From the NCBI GenBank assembly GCA_947497675.1, contig CANMHY010000065.1:1-5537 (forward strand): a DNA stretch of 5,537 nucleotides, read 5' to 3'. Made by a program: the position numbers and the translations under genes. The notes below the pieces were generated by a model. It was given only the letters and a program-made list of their open reading frames with translations, ran no database searches and was not told the origin of the DNA. This DNA is from Alphaproteobacteria bacterium. Lineage in GTDB: Bacteria; Pseudomonadota; Alphaproteobacteria; 16-39-46. Each line of letters begins with the position of its first letter. Positions within the stretch are counted from its first letter, which is position 1. This document shows positions 5,524-5,537 of this stretch, one piece after another.

Positions 5524-5537
5524 GTATGACAATGGGA

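Overview
The window looks like chromosomal DNA of an AT-rich alphaproteobacterium. IF-1 ends in the GRISFREK type of tail, and Maf carries the VVACGRR and GGYAIQG signatures that I associate with alphaproteobacterial homologues. The AT-rich, T-tract-filled intergenic DNA, decayed genes and secreted paralogues would fit a host-associated lineage such as Holosporales, but that placement is inference.

Left part (1-2136): the 3' end of a Fic-domain gene of the 'mobile mystery protein B' type runs in from the left on the plus strand. It meets, tail to tail with overlapping ends, a compact minus-strand housekeeping operon transcribed infA, then maf, then a Sua5-type threonylcarbamoyl-AMP synthase gene. 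A promoter with a perfect TATAAT -10 box and a good ribosome binding site precede infA. The operon serves translation initiation, nucleotide-pool or septum-related control, and tRNA t6A modification.

Middle (2137-2600): about 460 bases with no gene I can support.

Right part (2601-5537): a minus-strand cluster of three related genes for exported proteins of unknown function, each followed by its own hairpin terminator. In transcription order, the first (4548 to about 5471) has an intact body and an in-frame signal peptide but no ATG, GTG or TTG ahead of that peptide. The second (3325-4275) is intact with a clear signal peptide. The third (2641-3056) keeps promoter, ribosome binding site, start codon and terminator, but is broken: a 72-bp insertion flanked by TTAGGA direct repeats splits its signal peptide, and a -1 frameshift lies farther on. 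No continuous reading frame reveals this third gene; it had to be rebuilt from three segments.

The two long proteins align without gaps over long blocks, and each seems to contain the same roughly 50-residue module twice. The first and third share an identical TISLGAL signal-peptide core written with almost entirely different synonymous codons. I recognise no described family here. This decaying tandem array of exported, internally duplicated proteins is the most novel content of the window.
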